Assembly: GCF_030503855.1 (NCBI RefSeq)
Contig: NZ_CP129971.1
Span: forward strand, 2,852,001 to 2,916,000
Length of the DNA stretch: 64,000 nt
Reading direction: 5' to 3'
Source: Marivirga salinae
Lineage (GTDB): Bacteria; Bacteroidota; Bacteroidia; Cytophagales; Cyclobacteriaceae
Shown here: in pieces, positions 35,715 through 45,799 of the stretch
How positions within the stretch are numbered: the first letter of the stretch is position 1
Layout: every line of letters begins with the position of its first letter
The notes under the pieces: model-generated
What the model was told of the DNA's origin: nothing
Databases searched by the model: none
Seen by the model: the letters and a program-made list of their open reading frames with translations, nothing else
Program-made: the position numbers and the translations under genes

Positions 35715-37022
35715 TTATTTAAGATAGCTTTTAATTTCATTTAGATTCGTGCTATTAAATTCTTTAATATATTTTCCATCAGGATCAATCAAAACATAAG
35801 TTGGATAACCTCCAACATTGAAATAGGAGCGCATTTCCGAATTCCCATCCACTAGGGTTTGAGCGTATTTTATATTGAATTTATCAATTGCTTTTAAAAA
35901 TCTTTCTTCAGTATCTACTGGGTCAATTCCGATTATACTGAGATTTTCATTCTCTTTTTCTAAAGCATTAAGTTTCGGTACAGCTTTGAGACATGGTTGG
36001 CAGCCAGAGTACCAAAAATCCAGTAATACATATTGGTCTTTATAATCGGATAATTTCTTAGTAGATTGATCTAATAATTCAAATTGAAAGTCTGGTACTT
36101 TTTTACCTTCTTTTAACTGATTCATTTTAGCTTTCAGAACTTGAGCAAATTTTAGAATTGTTGGATTTATTGGGTTGTTTAGTATTTTTTCTAAAGTGCT
36201 ATTGATCAAACTGTCGTTCGGTTCAAAATTGAATGATCCATACAGTATATTGTTAAGCATGATTAATTCAACAAACTGTTCCAGCGTATCATTTGGAACG
36301 TATTTCGCTTCATCTAACAAATAAAGAGTTGGCTTTGATGGAGGTACATCGCTTTCAATTAAATCAAAAGAATTAGCTTTAATTGGATATACATTATTTA
36401 TAAGCATGATGAATGCTTTGTTATCCAATAAAACCCCATTGTTTATAATGTCATTTTCTAATTCCTTAAACTGTTTAGTATTTTTTAATGTATTAAATTC
36501 CTTGTGCTTCAATTCATAAAATATAATGTCTTCTGCATATTCTGTAAGTGCTTTCGAGTCAATTAATTGCTTTATTTCTTCAATATATTTTTCATAATTC
36601 GAATCATAATTTTTCTTTTCCTTACCTATTAGATTAGTGTTCTTTTTTTGAAATTCTTCAAACTGTTTTTGATTTTCTGCCAGTAAATAGTTCAGAGGGT
36701 CTTCAGAATCTACATTTAGCTTACCATTTTTTGACTCTAAGTTATAGGTAAATCCTGGTTGTAAATAAATCCCATAGCTATTGTCGGCAATTTTCAAATT
36801 GTAGAAATCAGCCTTTTCTAATTCAAAAATATAAACTTCATTTGTAGGTTGAATTTCTTTAAAAGCATAATATTCAGGAATGAAATGTTGATCAGTTTTT
36901 TCCAAAATCAGCGTTTCGTCTTGCCATTCATTTGCTGAAAACTTAATTTTCGTTTTCTTTTGTGCCTGAGTTTGGCAGATTAACAATAGATTAATGCAAA
37001 ACAAGCTTACAATTAGACGCAT
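35715..37022 (-). CDS. Exported TlpA-like thioredoxin protein
   Basis: 435 residues from the ATG at 37022, which begins the signal peptide (MRLIVSLFCINLLLICQTQAQ); the ATG 11 codons upstream would bury it. The N-terminal 300 residues are a helical and beta domain of the type found before TlpA domains in Bacteroidetes (DUF4369-like beginning). The thioredoxin domain (about 310-435) has the redox pair Cys341 and Cys344 in GCQPC and the cis-Pro loop GGYPTY. It should handle disulfides outside the cytoplasm; partner unknown. Confidence 0.88.
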   Translation of the reverse strand: MRLIVSLFCINLLLICQTQAQKKTKIKFSANEWQDETLILEKTDQHFIPEYYAFKEIQPTNEVYIFELEKADFYNLKIADNSYGIYLQPGFTYNLESKNGKLNVDSEDPLNYLLAENQKQFEEFQKKNTNLIGKEKKNYDSNYEKYIEEIKQLIDSKALTEYAEDIIFYELKHKEFNTLKNTKQFKELENDIINNGVLLDNKAFIMLINNVYPIKANSFDLIESDVPPSKPTLYLLDEAKYVPNDTLEQFVELIMLNNILYGSFNFEPNDSLINSTLEKILNNPINPTILKFAQVLKAKMNQLKEGKKVPDFQFELLDQSTKKLSDYKDQYVLLDFWYSGCQPCLKAVPKLNALEKENENLSIIGIDPVDTEERFLKAIDKFNIKYAQTLVDGNSEMRSYFNVGGYPTYVLIDPDGKYIKEFNSTNLNEIKSYLK

Positions 37023-37132
37023 TTTCTTTAATTTGTTGTTTAAGGTTGAGTTCAAGTCCCAAACTAAAATTTTCTTCTTTATTGAACAAATAAGCTAAAA
37101 GCTTTTTAAATTTAGAAATTGAATCATTACCC

Positions 37133-39250
37133 ATGGCTATAGATAGAATAACATCATTAATTAATAAGAGTAATTTAGTCAGCAGAGATTTAAGCTGGTT
37201 ACAGTTTAACTATAGAGTGTTGGATTTGGCTCGAAAGCCTAGTCGAAATATCTTTGATAGGCTTAAATTTCTAGCGATTACAGCTTCTAATTTAGATGAG
37301 TTTTTCATGATTAGAGTAGGCTCACTGTATAATTACATTGATTATGGAAGAGAGCGAATTGACTATTCAGGTTTACGTGAATTACCTTTCCGTAAAAAAC
37401 TCTTAACGGAATGCCAGAATTTTGTAAAAGCACAAAACCAGCTATTTGAGGATGAACTTGAGCCTCTTTTTGAAGAGAATGGCTTTAAGTTTGCCGATTT
37501 AAACGATTTATCTGCAGCTGAATTAAAAAAAGCCAATAGCTTTTTCGATAAAATCATATTCCCAATGCTCACACCAATGGTTTATGATAATTATCATACT
37601 TTCCCTATTCTGATGAATAAACTACTGATTTTTTCAGTTGTAACTCGATCTTTTGGGGAGAAAAAAGATAATAAGAAACTTTCCTTTATTCAGATTCCAC
37701 AGAATATCCAGCGTTTCTATGAAGTAGAGCGAGATGATAAAATGCTTTTTATTCCTATAGAGGAATTAGTAAAAGCCAATATTGAAAAGCTGTTTAGAAA
37801 TATCGAAATATTGTCAGTAAACCTTTTCCGGATTACTAGAAATGGAGATTTCACTTTAGAGGAAAGTGATGATATTGAGGCTAATTTCTTAGAAGAGATG
37901 CGTAAAAAGCTTAAAACTCGAAAGACGGGTAGGGTAGTGCGTATTGAAATTGACAAGGATTACGATAAATGGATGATGAAAATTCTTTGTGATCGGTGGG
38001 AGATTGATAAAGACAATATTTTCAAATTCAAGAAAGGTGATTTGGTGGATTATAGTGCTTTATGGCAAATCATTAAGCATACTGAATTTAAAGATAAAAT
38101 TCCAACTACCCCTGATCCAGTTCCGCCTTTAGCATTTCCGGAGCATAAATCTGATTCGGATAATATCTTCGAAATATTGAAAGATAGAGATATATTATTG
38201 CATCACCCTTATAATAATATTGAACCAGTAATTGATATGCTAGAACGGGCATCTGAAGACCCAAAGGTCTTGTCTATCAAGCTTACCATTTATAGATTGG
38301 CCGAAGATTCTAGAATCACCAATGCTTTGCTTAAAGCTGCTGAAAATGGAATTCACGTTTCAGTTTTATTTGAAGTGAAGGCTCGTTTTGATGAAGAAAA
38401 TAATATAAGAGAAGCCAAAAGATTGCAGAAAGCAGGTTGTTTTGTGATTTATGGAATCAGTCGTTATAAAACCCATACTAAGCTTTTGATGATTGTTCGT
38501 AAGGAAAAGGAGAAAGTAACGCGCTATTTGCACATGGCAAGTGGTAATTATAATGAAGAAACCGCAAGATTATATACTGATATTGGGCTGATGACAACAG
38601 ATGAGACATATGCTCAAGATATTTCGGAGTTTTTTAATGTAATCACTGGGCACAGCCTGCCGCATGAATATGAGCGATTAATTACGGCTCCGAAAGACAT
38701 GCGAACCCGCCTAATTCATTTAATTCAGCAAGAAGCTGAAAATGCTAGAGCAGGATTACCATCTGGTATTTGCATTAAAATCAATTCCTTGGAAGATAAG
38801 GAATCAATTGAAGAACTTTATGCTGCTTCTCAAGCTGGAGTTAAAATTAAATTGATAGTGCGTGGAATTTGTTGCTTGAGACCAGGAAGAAAGGGATTGA
38901 GTGAAAATATTACTGTCAGATCAATTGTAGGAAATTATCTTGAGCATTCAAGAATCTATTATTTCCATAATAATGGAGAACCCAAACTTTATGGTGGAAG
39001 TGCTGATATGATGGTAAGGTCTTTTGAAAGAAGGTTGGAGTCTTTATTCTTAATTGTAGATGAAACCTTGAAAAGACAGGTGATGAATATCCTACGATAT
39101 AATTTATGGGATAATGTGAACTCCTATGAAATGAATGAAGAAAGTTTTTATAAAGAGCTGGAAAGAAATGGAGAACCTGTATTTAATATTCATGAAGAAT
39201 TTTTCAAGGTTACTCCTGAGCTGATAGAGGATGTGAAATTGTTTGATTGA
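37133..39250 (+). CDS. ppk1: Polyphosphate kinase 1
   Basis: 705 residues, the normal length. The N, H and catalytic C1/C2 domains are intact: SRDLSWLQFNYRVL and SNLDEFFMIRVG at the start, SIKLTIYRLAED, VKARFDEENNI, the phosphorylated-His region YKTHTKLLMIVR, HMASGNYNE and GGSADMMVRSFERR. It makes polyphosphate from ATP, reversibly. It is divergent from the thioredoxin gene and followed by a strong hairpin. Confidence 0.97.
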   Translation: MAIDRITSLINKSNLVSRDLSWLQFNYRVLDLARKPSRNIFDRLKFLAITASNLDEFFMIRVGSLYNYIDYGRERIDYSGLRELPFRKKLLTECQNFVKAQNQLFEDELEPLFEENGFKFADLNDLSAAELKKANSFFDKIIFPMLTPMVYDNYHTFPILMNKLLIFSVVTRSFGEKKDNKKLSFIQIPQNIQRFYEVERDDKMLFIPIEELVKANIEKLFRNIEILSVNLFRITRNGDFTLEESDDIEANFLEEMRKKLKTRKTGRVVRIEIDKDYDKWMMKILCDRWEIDKDNIFKFKKGDLVDYSALWQIIKHTEFKDKIPTTPDPVPPLAFPEHKSDSDNIFEILKDRDILLHHPYNNIEPVIDMLERASEDPKVLSIKLTIYRLAEDSRITNALLKAAENGIHVSVLFEVKARFDEENNIREAKRLQKAGCFVIYGISRYKTHTKLLMIVRKEKEKVTRYLHMASGNYNEETARLYTDIGLMTTDETYAQDISEFFNVITGHSLPHEYERLITAPKDMRTRLIHLIQQEAENARAGLPSGICIKINSLEDKESIEELYAASQAGVKIKLIVRGICCLRPGRKGLSENITVRSIVGNYLEHSRIYYFHNNGEPKLYGGSADMMVRSFERRLESLFLIVDETLKRQVMNILRYNLWDNVNSYEMNEESFYKELERNGEPVFNIHEEFFKVTPELIEDVKLFD

Positions 39251-39254
39251 GGTT

Positions 39255-39281
39255 AATAGGTTGATGACACATCAACCTATT
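39255..39281. terminator. Perfect 12-bp hairpin between convergent genes
   Basis: AATAGGTTGATG (39255-39266) and CATCAACCTATT (39270-39281) pair perfectly around ACA. It starts five bases after the ppk1 stop and ends two bases before the stop of the opposing gene. No T-run follows on either side, so it is an atypical or bidirectional terminator, or an mRNA 3' end protector. Confidence 0.6.
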
Positions 39282-39282
39282 C

Positions 39283-39711
39283 CTAAACATCATCCAAAAA
39301 CCATTTTATAGCTTTTTTATGATCTTTAAAAACCTTGGTTAAAAAAGTTGCGTTTTCATCATCGTTATTGTACTCAGCCACTTTATTAGAAGCTATTTGT
39401 GTAATTGGAGAAAGTACAGCCTGATGAGTAAAACCGAGTTTTTCGTATTGAGGATTGATTTCAGAATCAAGCCAGGTTATTTCCTCTTGCCGGATCATTT
39501 CTAATTCTGTTACGTCTGCGTAAAGCAGAAATTTATCTTGACCTGTAATTTTATGCTTTTTGATTTCCGTTTCATAAATCTCCAATGAAGTATTAATTAA
39601 ATCCCTGAAAACTACTGGATTCAAAATTCCTCTCCATACTTCTTTTATATAAGGAATATTATTTATTTCCTCAACAGTGATCCTTAATTTGGGGTGAGTG
39701 TATAACCTCAT
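39283..39711 (-). CDS. STAS-like protein of unknown function
   Basis: 142 residues from the ATG at 39711 (a GTG seven codons earlier is possible). The alternation of strands and helices, with VWRGILNPVVFRDLINTSLEIYE and KFLLYADVTELEMI, resembles SpoIIAA/STAS-like proteins common in Cytophagales, a low-confidence match. Single gene between ppk1 and the second two-component system. No signal peptide. Confidence 0.6.
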   Translation of the reverse strand: MRLYTHPKLRITVEEINNIPYIKEVWRGILNPVVFRDLINTSLEIYETEIKKHKITGQDKFLLYADVTELEMIRQEEITWLDSEINPQYEKLGFTHQAVLSPITQIASNKVAEYNNDDENATFLTKVFKDHKKAIKWFLDDV

Positions 39712-39842
39712 ATTTACATGATTTATTAACACATTTCAACCAATAAGTTAAAGAAATATTTTTAGTAATGGTACTATTCAAGTAATTCTTTACTTTTTAA
39801 TCGATAAAAGCTTTGAAAATCAGCGTTTTATATGGTAAAAAA

Positions 39843-40433
39843 TTATTGATAATAATGATGTATTAATTCAGTAGAACTTTTACAGCCTGATTTTTTTAAA
39901 ATATTACTTCTGTGTTTTGAAACAGTTTGCGGACTTATAAAAAGAATATCTGCAATTTCTAAACTTGATTTTCCAGCAGCTAAAAGTTTGATGATTTCAA
40001 TTTCCCTTGAAGTGAAATTAGATAGAAAATCTTTATTAACAGCTTTAAACTCATTTTGGTAAAATTTATTGATTGCCATATTAATGGCAACCTCTAAGCT
40101 TCTTTCATTATAAGGCTTTACTAAATAACCGAATGTAGAAGAATCAGTAATTCTTTTTATAAGTTCTTGGTCTGAATAAGCAGAAAGGTAAATTACCGGT
40201 ATTTTTTTAATTTTGTTTAGCGCAAATACAGTTTCAATTCCATCCTTATCTCCCTCTATATTTATATCGCAAAGAATAAGATGTACATCGTTAGTATTAA
40301 ATAAAAACATAGCTCTCTCATAATTTTTAGCAATGCCAATGCATTTAAAACCTAAATCTTCTACTAAATAGGAGAGGTCTTGAGCAATTAACAACTCGTC
40401 TTCAATTATCAATATGTTTTTATATCCTTCCAT
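39843..40433 (-). CDS. Response regulator with LuxR-type DNA-binding domain
   Basis: 196 residues. The receiver (1-120) has Glu11-Asp12, phospho-acceptor Asp56 in LCDINIEG, Ser in YLSAYSD and Lys in GYLVKPYNE. A LuxR helix-turn-helix occupies about 135-196 (FTSREIEIIKLLAAGKSSLEIADIL, QTVSKHRSNIL). The kinase gene ends 2 bases upstream, so the two form one system. Targets unknown. Confidence 0.93.
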   Translation of the reverse strand: MEGYKNILIIEDELLIAQDLSYLVEDLGFKCIGIAKNYERAMFLFNTNDVHLILCDINIEGDKDGIETVFALNKIKKIPVIYLSAYSDQELIKRITDSSTFGYLVKPYNERSLEVAINMAINKFYQNEFKAVNKDFLSNFTSREIEIIKLLAAGKSSLEIADILFISPQTVSKHRSNILKKSGCKSSTELIHHYYQ

Positions 40434-40435
40434 TT

Positions 40436-43400
40436 TTATTCAGTTTCTTTACTTATGAACTCAAGTATAAAATGAGGTCCTTTTTTAAGTCCTACAGTTA
40501 ATTTCCCATTTATTTGATCTACCAATGATTTTATCATGCTAATTCCAAAAGAGTTACTATTCTCAAATTGTTTTTGACTAATGCCTTTTCCATTATCTTT
40601 TAGCGTAATGTAAATATGCTCTTTTTCCTTCTTCGCTATTAAATCAATTATTAATTCATCTTTACCACTGTGCTTTAATGAATTAGTAACCAATTCATTT
40701 AAGATTAAACCCAATGGTACTGCTTGATCTAGGTTTAATTTGAAATTATCAATATCTAAATTGAAATTCACATCAGAATAGTTGCTTTTAAAAGCAATAG
40801 ATAAATAATCTATTAATTCTCTTATGTATTCTTTGCAATTGACTTCTGTATATTTTTCAGTCATATACAGCTTTTGATGTAATAGAGACAGCGCCTGCAT
40901 TCTTAACTTACCTTCCGTTAGCGCCATTTTTGCATCTAAGTTATCGGTACTACGGCTATGCAGATTTAATATACTGGAAATTAGCTGCAAATTATTTTTT
41001 ATTCTGTGATTAAGTTCTCTTAATAATAGCTCAATTCTTTCGTTTCTTGTGAACAATTTCTCATTTTGGCTTTCAATTTCTTCTTTTTGAGCCATAACTT
41101 CTTCTGTTCTATTATTTACTAGCGTTTCAAGTTTCTTATTAATATTTTTGATTTGATTGAATCGCCATCTTAATGTTAACCCAACAATCAAAAGAATTGA
41201 GAGACTAAGCAGGATTCTAAACCAATCTGAATTATACCAATAGGGCAATACTTTAATAGCTAAAGTTGCCTCTTCCTTGCTCCAGATGTTTTCATCATTT
41301 AATGCTTTTAAGCGTAAAGTATAATTGCCAGGTGTCAATTTGCTTAAAGTGATGGATTTTTTAGTGCTGGCTGGTCTCCACTTTTCATCCAACCCATCAA
41401 GCAAAATTGAATATTGATTTTTATTGCCATTAATTAAATTGAGTCCATCATAACTAATATTTATTAAATAGTCTTCGGGGTTTAGGGTTATATTCTTAGT
41501 GTAGGAAAGTGCCTTTTTTAATTTATTATTTGAACTACGGACATTAATTACTTCATTATTGATTTCCAATTGATCAAAATATACTGTTGGTGGTTTTTTA
41601 TTAAACGATAACTCATCTGGTTGAAAATGAATGAACTCACGGGAAGTTCCAAAATAAAGTGTACCATTATTGCCCTTAAAAGCAGATCCGAAAATGAAAT
41701 ATTCTTCTCTTAAACCATCTGATTGGTCATAATTTATGAAGCTTCCGTTGTTTTCCATTTTTGATAGACCCGATGCAGTTGCTATCCATAAATCACCATT
41801 ACCGTCTTCAAGTGAACTACTGATAACATTAGAAGGTAATCCATCTTTTTTAAAATATCTCGTAAAACTGCTATCTTCAATATTTAAATAGTTCAAACCT
41901 ACTTCAGTGCTAATCCAAATGCCACCATTCTTACTCGCAGTAATATGATTGATATTGCCATTGCTTAAATATTCATCTTTCTTTGAAGCTTCAAATTTCT
42001 TAAAACTATTATCTTGCTCATTATAAAAATGAATTCCATCAGCTGTACCAATCCAAAGTCTATTTTTATTATCCTCTGTTATATATTTTATATATTCATC
42101 TCCGCTATTTTCAATATCAGTCAAATCACTGACAGGAAATGGAATTAAGTTTTCATTTTCTAAATCATACTGAAACAATCCTTTTAGGCTATTCCCTAAC
42201 CAAATTCTCTTTTTATGATCTACAAAAATTCTAAGATTGAATTTTAAATCTGTATCTTCTGAATTATTCTTGAGAGCAGTTAACTTTTTACTCTGATGGT
42301 TCCAGTGATATATAAAATTACCCCATACTGATATTAAATATTCATTTTCTTTCCATTTCTGAATTTGAGTCATTCGATTCACACTATTCGGATCACCTTC
42401 ATCAAACTGATAAATCTTGTGGGTATTTTCTACTGGATTCCATTCTATCAGTCCGGAATAAGTGGTGATTAATATCGTATTTGCATCATGGTCAATATAG
42501 CTGGTATATCGATTAAGGTATTTGTCAGTATCTGTTGGGAGGAAACTTTCATAATCAAATTTGTTAAAAGCAGGATGTGAATAAAATACTCCAGCATTAT
42601 TAACTGCTGCCCAAACCCCTCCATTTCGATCTTCAAAGACATTGTATATGCTACTTCCACCAATATTATCCTTGTTTTTTTGTCTTGCCTTTACTTGATG
42701 AAAAGTCTTTTCATTTTGGTCATAGAAATTAATTCCATTCATAGTGCCAAACCATATTTTATCTGGGTTTTGTGGATTTTGATAAATAGAAAAGCATACA
42801 CTATGACTTAATCCAGCTCCATTTGTTGATTCATTTGGAATATGAGTGACTTCATAAGTTTCAGTATCCACAATTTCTAATCCACCTCCCGTGGCTACCC
42901 ACAGCTTATGGTCATCTGTTTCCATTAAATCATAAATGTAAGCGTAGCGAAGCCCTTCATTTTGAATTGTTGATTCTCCTATAAAATGAAAATTATTGGT
43001 CTCAAGATTTAATATGTTTAATCCTACTGCTGTTGCAATAAATAGCTTTTTATTATCCTTTGATTGTTGGATAGTTCTGATAGTATTATCTGCTAGCCCA
43101 TCCTTAATGTTATATCTTGTAAATTTTTCAGTTTCAGGATTGAGTTTATTCAAGCCCTTATTGGTGCCTACCCAAATGTTCCCCTCGTGGTCTTCTTCAA
43201 TACCTCTTACTTGATTATTACTTATGGAAGTGCTATCGCCTTTTTTATGAATATAATTAGTGAATTGATTATATTCAGGATTGTATTTTGAAAGGCCACC
43301 ACCATAAGTTCCAGCCCAAATATTTCCTTTACTGTCTTCAAATACTTTCCATACAAAATCATAGGCTAATGAATTAGAATCTGTTACACTATGGTGGAAA

Positions 43401-43609
43401 TGCTTGAATTCACTTCCACTATATCTCCACAAACCATTTTCTCCACCTATCCAAATGAAGCCGGATTGATCTTGGATTATACTATAAGGAAAGGGTTGAT
43501 CTAATCCATCATTTTTATCTAAGTGACGAAATTCCATCGGGTTTTGCTGTCCCCATAAAAAGTGTAGATAGAAAAGTAAAAAGTAGCCTAGTGAAAAGTA
43601 TTTTTTCAT
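40436..43609 (-). CDS. Reg_prop/Y_Y_Y sensor histidine kinase (HisKA_2)
   Basis: 1057 residues from the ATG at 43609 (a second ATG two codons earlier also fits). Signal peptide to LWGQQ; about 670 residues of Reg_prop beta-propeller repeats (IWIGGENGLWRYS, NIWAGTYGGGLSKYN and so on); a Y_Y_Y domain; one membrane helix (about 780-800); a coiled coil; HisKA_2 with His868 in LLRELNHRIKNNLQL; and HATPase_c with ELVTNSLKHSG and NGKGIS. The extracellular part is that of the hybrid two-component systems of Bacteroides, but the receiver and DNA-binding parts are in the separate downstream gene. Ligand unknown. Confidence 0.93.
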   Translation of the reverse strand: MKKYFSLGYFLLFYLHFLWGQQNPMEFRHLDKNDGLDQPFPYSIIQDQSGFIWIGGENGLWRYSGSEFKHFHHSVTDSNSLAYDFVWKVFEDSKGNIWAGTYGGGLSKYNPEYNQFTNYIHKKGDSTSISNNQVRGIEEDHEGNIWVGTNKGLNKLNPETEKFTRYNIKDGLADNTIRTIQQSKDNKKLFIATAVGLNILNLETNNFHFIGESTIQNEGLRYAYIYDLMETDDHKLWVATGGGLEIVDTETYEVTHIPNESTNGAGLSHSVCFSIYQNPQNPDKIWFGTMNGINFYDQNEKTFHQVKARQKNKDNIGGSSIYNVFEDRNGGVWAAVNNAGVFYSHPAFNKFDYESFLPTDTDKYLNRYTSYIDHDANTILITTYSGLIEWNPVENTHKIYQFDEGDPNSVNRMTQIQKWKENEYLISVWGNFIYHWNHQSKKLTALKNNSEDTDLKFNLRIFVDHKKRIWLGNSLKGLFQYDLENENLIPFPVSDLTDIENSGDEYIKYITEDNKNRLWIGTADGIHFYNEQDNSFKKFEASKKDEYLSNGNINHITASKNGGIWISTEVGLNYLNIEDSSFTRYFKKDGLPSNVISSSLEDGNGDLWIATASGLSKMENNGSFINYDQSDGLREEYFIFGSAFKGNNGTLYFGTSREFIHFQPDELSFNKKPPTVYFDQLEINNEVINVRSSNNKLKKALSYTKNITLNPEDYLINISYDGLNLINGNKNQYSILLDGLDEKWRPASTKKSITLSKLTPGNYTLRLKALNDENIWSKEEATLAIKVLPYWYNSDWFRILLSLSILLIVGLTLRWRFNQIKNINKKLETLVNNRTEEVMAQKEEIESQNEKLFTRNERIELLLRELNHRIKNNLQLISSILNLHSRSTDNLDAKMALTEGKLRMQALSLLHQKLYMTEKYTEVNCKEYIRELIDYLSIAFKSNYSDVNFNLDIDNFKLNLDQAVPLGLILNELVTNSLKHSGKDELIIDLIAKKEKEHIYITLKDNGKGISQKQFENSNSFGISMIKSLVDQINGKLTVGLKKGPHFILEFISKETE

Positions 43610-43697
43610 ATACAATTATTTGAATAATTAAATTAGAAAACAATACCTATAAAGCTGTATTTTTTCACGGATATTTTAACTACAAAAAACAATAGTT

Positions 43698-43794
43698 AGC
43701 CTAAGGCTGGAAAAGGTTAACCCACTAAGATCTATACTAAGGTCACGAAGAAGTAAACAGCTAAGGCTGAAATGATTTAATCACAAAGATTTCT
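43698..43794. repeat. Degenerate intergenic repeat (AGCnTAAGGCTG units)
   Basis: A unit at 43698-43733 and a second at 43759-43794 share AGC(C)TAAGGCTG, GAAA, TTAA, CAC and AAGAT. Between them runs ACTAAGGTCACGAAGAAG, the CACTAAGG-type low-complexity repeat seen in many Bacteroidetes gaps. It lies in the 328-base gap between the HisKA_2 kinase gene and yidC. Apart from the yidC terminator I see nothing else there. Confidence 0.45.
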
Positions 43795-43877
43795 TCCAAA
43801 TTCACAAACACAGATTTTTTGCAATTAAAGAAAATCAAAACATACTATATATGGAAAAATGCTTTGGAGGACAGGAA

Positions 43878-43909
43878 TAAAAAAAGGTGAGCCATTGCTG
43901 ACTCACCTT
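43878..43909 (-). terminator. Intrinsic terminator of pyrG-yidC
   Basis: On the minus strand AAGGTGAG (43909-43902) pairs with CTCACCTT (43891-43884) across ten bases, then continues into a run of seven T. It lies 28 bases after the yidC stop. Confidence 0.85.
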
Positions 43910-43937
43910 GTGATTTATATCTGTTTAAGAAGAATAT

Positions 43938-45788
43938 TTATTTTTTCTTCTTTTTATTTTTATCCTTTTCTTTTTTAGCTTCTTCGCTTGCTTTCATTGC
44001 TTCTTGCAATCGCTGCTGGAATTTAGAAGTCTTTTTATTAACGTTCTTCTTCTTATTTTCTTCCAGAATTGCAATGATTTTATCTTCATCAATCATTCTT
44101 CTAATTAAAGTCTGCTGACCGAAGGTTATTAAGTTGGCAATCAAATAGTAAAAACTTAAAGCTGCTGGAAAACTATTCAATACGAACATGAAAATGACAG
44201 GCATAAAATACTGTATATTCTTCATTGGCCCTTGTACTGAACTAACCTGACCTTGTGACCATGTTATCAATAAGGTTGATAAGGTCATTAAGATTGTAAA
44301 CAAACTCACGTGATCACCATAGAAAGGAATTTCAAATGGTAAACTTAATACACTATCGTAAGTTGATAAATCACTTGCCCATAAGAAAGATTCTTGTCTC
44401 AGCTCAATAGAACTTGGAAAGAAATAGAACATAGCAAATAGAATCGGCATCTGAAGCAATAATGGAATACAACCCGAAAGTGGATTTACGCCTACTTTTC
44501 GATAGAGATCCATTTGATCTGCCTGAGCTTTTTGCATATCGCCTCCATGCTTTTCCTTAATCTCGTCCAATTGTGGCTTTAAAACTTTCGTTTTGGCCAT
44601 TGAGACATAAGATTTATAAGAAAGAGGAGAGAGTGCTAATTTGATTAAAAACACTAAAATGATGATAATCAATCCATAATTACTGATGTATTTTTCCAAT
44701 ACATAGAATACATTGATGATCACATATTTATTCACTAAACTGATAGGGAACCAACCTAGATAAACATTTTCTTCAAAGTCTGGGGCTACTTTTTGTAGCG
44801 TTTTATAATTGTTTGGTCCAAAGTAGTATTTGAATTCACCTGCTTTATTGGTAACTTCAGCTAAAGGGATTTCAACTTTGGCTTTTCCTCTTTTTACATA
44901 ATCGTCAGATAATCCTTCAATGTCAGTAGCAAACTCAGCTCTCTTCATTGGAATATCCGTAATCAAGGCTTCCATAAAGAAATTCTGCTTAAAGGAGAAC
45001 CATTTTACGGGTTCAGCTATTTCTTCGCTGTCATCATCAGAACGTTCGCTTAAACCATCCATTCCTTCTTCTTCGGAATAGTAGTTCATGGTGACTTTAG
45101 TTCTACTTTGAGCAAGATCTTTTTCGAACTTGCGCATTTTCTTGTTCCAGCGCAATGTTAATTGATCTCCCAAAATTTCATTTGAGAAACCATTGAAAGC
45201 CAATGAATAACCTACCTGATATTGATTGCCGGATAAGGTGTAAATTTGCTCTATACTTTTGCCCTGTGCTAACTGTGCTACAAATTTAATTTGAATGCTA
45301 TCCCCATTTGAAAGGTTTCTTTTTGGAGAACCCTTCATTTCAAAGTGAAGATCATATAAATTTACTTCACCTGTAGCTGTATTAAATAGCAACTCTTTTT
45401 CTTCATCTTCTTGATTGGAAATAATGAGAGGCTGGCCATCGTAAGTTTTAAAATCTTTTAATTCAACTCGATTAATTCTACCACCTTTGGAATCAAATGC
45501 AATAGCCAAAGTTTCAGTATCGAAAGTAGATATTTGAGATTCTCCTTTAGCCAAACTTGCAAAAGCACCATATTTTTGAACCATTGCCTGGTTTAAACTA
45601 GAGTCATTTTGGATTACAGCAGTTGACTCACTTGTGCTTGATGAATTTGATTCTACTTGTTGGTCGTTTTGTTCTATTTTATTGGGTTCAATATTTTCTG
45701 GCTGTTGCGGTGCATCCGCAAAAAACCAAAAATAGGCAATCATTAAAATAGAAATCAGGATGAGTCCTGTTGCTTGATTTTTGTCCAT
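43938..45788 (-). CDS. yidC: Membrane protein insertase YidC
   Basis: 616 residues. The N-terminal helix (MDKNQATGLILISILMIAYFW), large periplasmic domain (about 60-340) and five-helix Oxa1-type core (about 360-570, with the conserved GCIPLLLQMPILFAMF) are all present; the tail is a basic Lys-rich stretch that can touch ribosomes. It inserts proteins into the inner membrane, alone or with Sec. It follows pyrG by 11 bases, so they are probably co-transcribed. Confidence 0.97.
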   Translation of the reverse strand: MDKNQATGLILISILMIAYFWFFADAPQQPENIEPNKIEQNDQQVESNSSSTSESTAVIQNDSSLNQAMVQKYGAFASLAKGESQISTFDTETLAIAFDSKGGRINRVELKDFKTYDGQPLIISNQEDEEKELLFNTATGEVNLYDLHFEMKGSPKRNLSNGDSIQIKFVAQLAQGKSIEQIYTLSGNQYQVGYSLAFNGFSNEILGDQLTLRWNKKMRKFEKDLAQSRTKVTMNYYSEEEGMDGLSERSDDDSEEIAEPVKWFSFKQNFFMEALITDIPMKRAEFATDIEGLSDDYVKRGKAKVEIPLAEVTNKAGEFKYYFGPNNYKTLQKVAPDFEENVYLGWFPISLVNKYVIINVFYVLEKYISNYGLIIIILVFLIKLALSPLSYKSYVSMAKTKVLKPQLDEIKEKHGGDMQKAQADQMDLYRKVGVNPLSGCIPLLLQMPILFAMFYFFPSSIELRQESFLWASDLSTYDSVLSLPFEIPFYGDHVSLFTILMTLSTLLITWSQGQVSSVQGPMKNIQYFMPVIFMFVLNSFPAALSFYYLIANLITFGQQTLIRRMIDEDKIIAILEENKKKNVNKKTSKFQQRLQEAMKASEEAKKEKDKNKKKKK

Positions 45789-45799
45789 CTAAATTGTAA

